Shown here: positions 61,201 to 64,000 of the stretch, in pieces
Layout: each line of letters begins with the position of its first letter
How positions within the stretch are numbered: position 1 is the first letter of the stretch
Source of the DNA: Anaeramoeba flamelloides
Taxonomy: Eukaryota > Metamonada > Anaeramoebidae
Direction of reading: 5' to 3'
DNA: 64,000 bases
Assembly (NCBI GenBank): GCA_027625915.1
Contig: JANTQA010000062.1
Span: forward strand, 124,001 to 188,000
Program-made: the position numbers and the translations under genes
Notes under the pieces: generated by a model
Databases searched by the model: none
Seen by the model: only the letters and a program-made list of their open reading frames with translations
Told to the model about the DNA's origin: nothing

Positions 61201-62972
61201 AATTTTGTGTTTTGGAGATTTTTACTAGTTCTATCAAATTATTTTTAAAAATATTAGTATAATTGAAATAAACTAAATTGCGAATGAAAATAATTTGTTA
61301 AAGAAACGTTACAAACATAAAATTTTGTTTTTTTAGCATTTTCTTTTTTAATTTTTAGTTTTTAAGGGATTAGGGTGTACAGTAGAGAAGTATAAGATTA
61401 AAGTATGTTGTTATTGGGTTTAAAATTAATTAGTGCCACATTTTTCAAATGTCTCTAAAAAATCTAATAGTCAAGTAGTAATATTTGTTGATCTAAACAA
61501 TTAAAAATGATCTGTGTATTAGTAAAAAACCATATAATTTCAGATTAAAATCGGCATTTTGCCATAAATTTGTGGGTTGAATTATCAATATTCAGACTAC
61601 AAAGTCTCAAAATATCTTTCTTAAATCTGTCAAGAAAATGTAGATTAGTTACTAAAAAATACAATTTGTTTAAAAAATTCAAATAATTAACCAATAAATT
61701 ATTTTGACAAATTATTTCTGAAATATTGGAAATATATTGGTGTTACAATTACCCTTTATAAAAAGGGAACAAAGTTAAATCATTCTATGGGTTTTTATGT
61801 TGATGATTATTGAGTTAATCTTTGAAATTCAAAAATTATAAAAATAGTTACTTTTGGAAGTTCTAAATCTAAAGTATTAAATATTTGAATACTTATTATT
61901 TGGGTTTCTATTTTTTAGAATTAAAAAAATAATTTTCTTCCAAAATAACAATTTTTAATTGTGATCATTAGTAAAAAATGAAATAATTTAGTGTGCAACA
62001 ATATTTATAATAGGATTCTTAAAGCTATTGGGGCTCATGGAACACTAATACCATTTACACACATAATTCGAGTAGACTTTGATCATGTGGAGAAATCTAT
62101 AATGAAACTATTTCCTTAATAGAAAAAATGGTTCTCTTTAAATGTATTATTTTCAAAAAAAAAATATCCAGTAATCAAAATAATGATATTACAACGACTA
62201 TTAGCCGTATTTCAAAATATAGTCCGTGTTTTTTTTTTTCTTCTTGTTCCAAGGCAACATCCAATTACTATCCAATAGTATACCTAATTTCAAATCAATT
62301 TTGAAAGTAAACCACTGGATATTTTCAGTAAAATTTAAATTAAGAAGGCAATTTGTCCGAAATTTCTATGTAATTTTCTGAATTTTTTTGAAATTTTTTG
62401 CTTTTTTTTGTGATTAAAATAATATTCTCAAAAATGAACTCTATTTTTTGAGATAAATTTTCTCAATTGATCCTTCATTTTTAGAATTTCTTTCTAAATA
62501 ATAGAACTTTAAGAAACCAAGACGATATTTTATTAGGGTTTATTGTTCGTTTCTTTGATTGGTTGATGTATTTAGTTCTTCTTCAACAAAAAAACTTGCT
62601 TTTTATTTTCAAACATAGATTAAACTTTTCATGCATGCTTGATTATTACAACAATAAATTTGAAAAAGAGTACTGTACCAACATTCTTTTAAGAGAGTAA
62701 ATAAATATGTTTGTTCTAATTGTAATCTTAACTGATCATTAAATATGAATAGCACTTATAGATAGTTTTCTAAGTACAGTTAACATACAGGTGTGAAAAA
62801 ATACCACAACAAAAGGAATCTAAAAACCAGAGAAAGTACTGTACCCTTTCTGATTAAAGGAGAACAAAACACTCAACATCATAAAAAAGTTACAAAATGA
62901 AATTCAAGTTTATTTTCAAAAGTGAAAAAAAAATTGTTTCCAAAATTTATTCAGCTCCTTCAAATTCCAAAA

Positions 62973-63818
62973 TTAATTGTGTTTAAAGGATTTATTTTTT
63001 TGAAAAGACATTGATCGTAACCTTTTCCTTGTTGTCGATCTTGTTGTTCGTGCGGTAACATGTTTAGGGTCGTGGACTTGGTTTTTTTGTTGAGAGAAAT
63101 ATTTGTCGATTTGATTAAAATCGCTGATAATTTTTTCTTCGAGGCAACTGAACAAAACTTCAAAAGTGTTGATAATTGAGTTCTTGTCTGAACAGATTGA
63201 ATTTAAAAAGAGCAATTGGTCTTTTTTTTCGACCTTCCCCCATTTCTCCATCCATTTTTGATAGAAATTTTTTAAATCCTTTCTTTCTTGGAGGTAGATT
63301 TGTAGGATCTTGGTTCCAAACTGTTCAAGTTTCTTTGGGTAAGAATTTACAGTTTTTGTGATCTTTTGGACTATTTGTTTTTTATTTCCAAACTTCATTT
63401 TCTGTCTGTTTGTGCCATTGTGATTTTTGTTTAATAATTTCTCCCCAAACACCCCATAATAGAGATCATTTAAATTCTTTAGAGTTGTTGAATATAAAAA
63501 TGATTGATAATATTCTGATCCATTGTTGTTTTCAAGCTTATTTTCTTGTTTGTTTCCATAAAAAAGATCATATTCGTGAGAATTTCCCTTTTTTTTCTCA
63601 ATAATTGTTTCTCCCATTTCAATGTTAACACTTTTAAAGATATTCGATAGCTCAAAGAAGTGTAGACTTTGGGTGCCAAAAGGAAAAAAACCATATGCTT
63701 CGTTTGTATTTGGATCTTGTACATATCTGTTACCATCAACTTCAAATAATTCGTTTGGATCAGAGAGCTTTCCAATGAAAAATTCATAATTATTGCCTTT
63801 CACACTTGGGTACATCAT
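62973..63818 (-). CDS. Unrecognised protein, 281 residues
   Basis: A single open frame starting at the first of two adjacent ATGs (MMYPSVKGNNYEFFIGKLSD). The frame is open upstream but lacks an earlier ATG. The N-terminal 90 residues look globular (FEVDGNRYVQDPNTNEAYGF, FPFGTQSLHFFELSNIF), perhaps beta-rich. Residues about 155-255 are helical and charged (LQERKDLKNFYQKWMEKWGK, LEEKIISDFNQIDKYFSQ). The C-terminus is basic and Ser/Thr/Arg-rich (TARTTRSTTRKRLRSMSF), possibly a nuclear signal or phosphorylation site. I recognise no family. Higher G+C and mixed amino-acid use than the flanks support a real gene. An upstream exon beyond the ATG cannot be excluded. Confidence 0.7.
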   Translation of the reverse strand: MMYPSVKGNNYEFFIGKLSDPNELFEVDGNRYVQDPNTNEAYGFFPFGTQSLHFFELSNIFKSVNIEMGETIIEKKKGNSHEYDLFYGNKQENKLENNNGSEYYQSFLYSTTLKNLNDLYYGVFGEKLLNKNHNGTNRQKMKFGNKKQIVQKITKTVNSYPKKLEQFGTKILQIYLQERKDLKNFYQKWMEKWGKVEKKDQLLFLNSICSDKNSIINTFEVLFSCLEEKIISDFNQIDKYFSQQKNQVHDPKHVTARTTRSTTRKRLRSMSFQKNKSFKHN

Positions 63819-64000
63819 CAGAGTTTGATTGGTTTTTTGTATTGAGTAAATAAAAAAAAAAAAACAATGATTAAAAAAAGGGTTGTGAAACAAAAAAGTT
63901 ATTTTAAATAATCGAAAAAGAATGAAGAAAAAAAAAATAAATAAATTCTTAATCTGATCAGTCTCATGAAAAAATACCCAATTGTTTTAAATTCTACAAA

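Larger units (their letters stand above)
56462..62972. other. 6.5 kb non-coding stretch rich in inverted repeats
   Basis: It contains a perfect 17-base inverted pair (57199-57215 with 57316-57332), a TA-flanked MITE (58110-58306), a large foldback element (58394-58922), a half-copy of the latter (61004-61200) and a Cys-rich coding-like island (60228-60524). A short frame near 61988-62117 reads NNIYNRILKAIGAHGTLIP and has no recognised family. Confidence 0.5.

Noticed and set aside
61988-62117. Short open frame reading NNIYNRILKAIGAHGTLIP
   Set aside because: Too short and without any recognised motif or splice partner.

Overview
The window looks like nuclear DNA of an AT-rich protist. The background is roughly 75-80% A+T, intergenic stretches run to 2-6 kb, and several genes are split by GT-AG introns. 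The genes are eukaryotic (importin-5, RalGAP-alpha, ankyrin-BTB, calponin-homology/PX, NT-C2/DIL). Asn- and Lys/Glu-rich low-complexity tracts interrupt the proteins. An amoeboid or flagellate protist rich in cytoskeletal and trafficking genes, for example Anaeramoeba or an amoebozoan, fits best; that placement is inference.

Layout, left to right: class I fructose-bisphosphate aldolase (minus, 925-1962); a 4.4 kb non-coding stretch; a CH-coiled-coil-PX-BAR-like protein (plus, 6415-10170); importin-5 (plus, two exons, 11545-19278) with a 4.2 kb intron holding a minus-strand LINE remnant; a small basic coiled-coil protein (plus, two exons, 22033-23399); a large RalGAP-alpha-type GAP (plus, 27698-37924, at least eight exons, a foldback transposon in exon 5, five apparent frameshifts); an eight-ankyrin, two-BTB protein (plus, three exons, 40437-48722) with a 6.3 kb intron holding a second LINE remnant; a cluster of a tRNA-derived SINE and a foldback element (48.8-49.7 kb); an NT-C2-coiled-coil-DIL protein (minus, 50086-56461, four apparent frameshifts); a 6.5 kb stretch with three inverted-repeat elements; and an unrecognised protein (minus, 62973-63818).

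The genes do not form one pathway. Several point to membrane and cytoskeleton biology: the CH-PX-BAR protein (actin plus phosphoinositide membranes), the NT-C2-DIL protein (membrane contact plus a myosin-V-type cargo fold) and RalGAP-alpha (Ral/Rheb-type GTPase control, endosomal and exocytic traffic). Importin-5 is nuclear transport and the aldolase is glycolysis.

The main surprises are two multidomain fusions, an altered catalytic asparagine motif in the GAP domain, a foldback transposon inside a coding exon, a SINE with a target-site duplication, related LINE remnants in the two giant introns, and 3' splice sites that all read A[A/T]AG. No CRISPR array, rRNA gene, functional tRNA gene or bacterial-type operon was seen.
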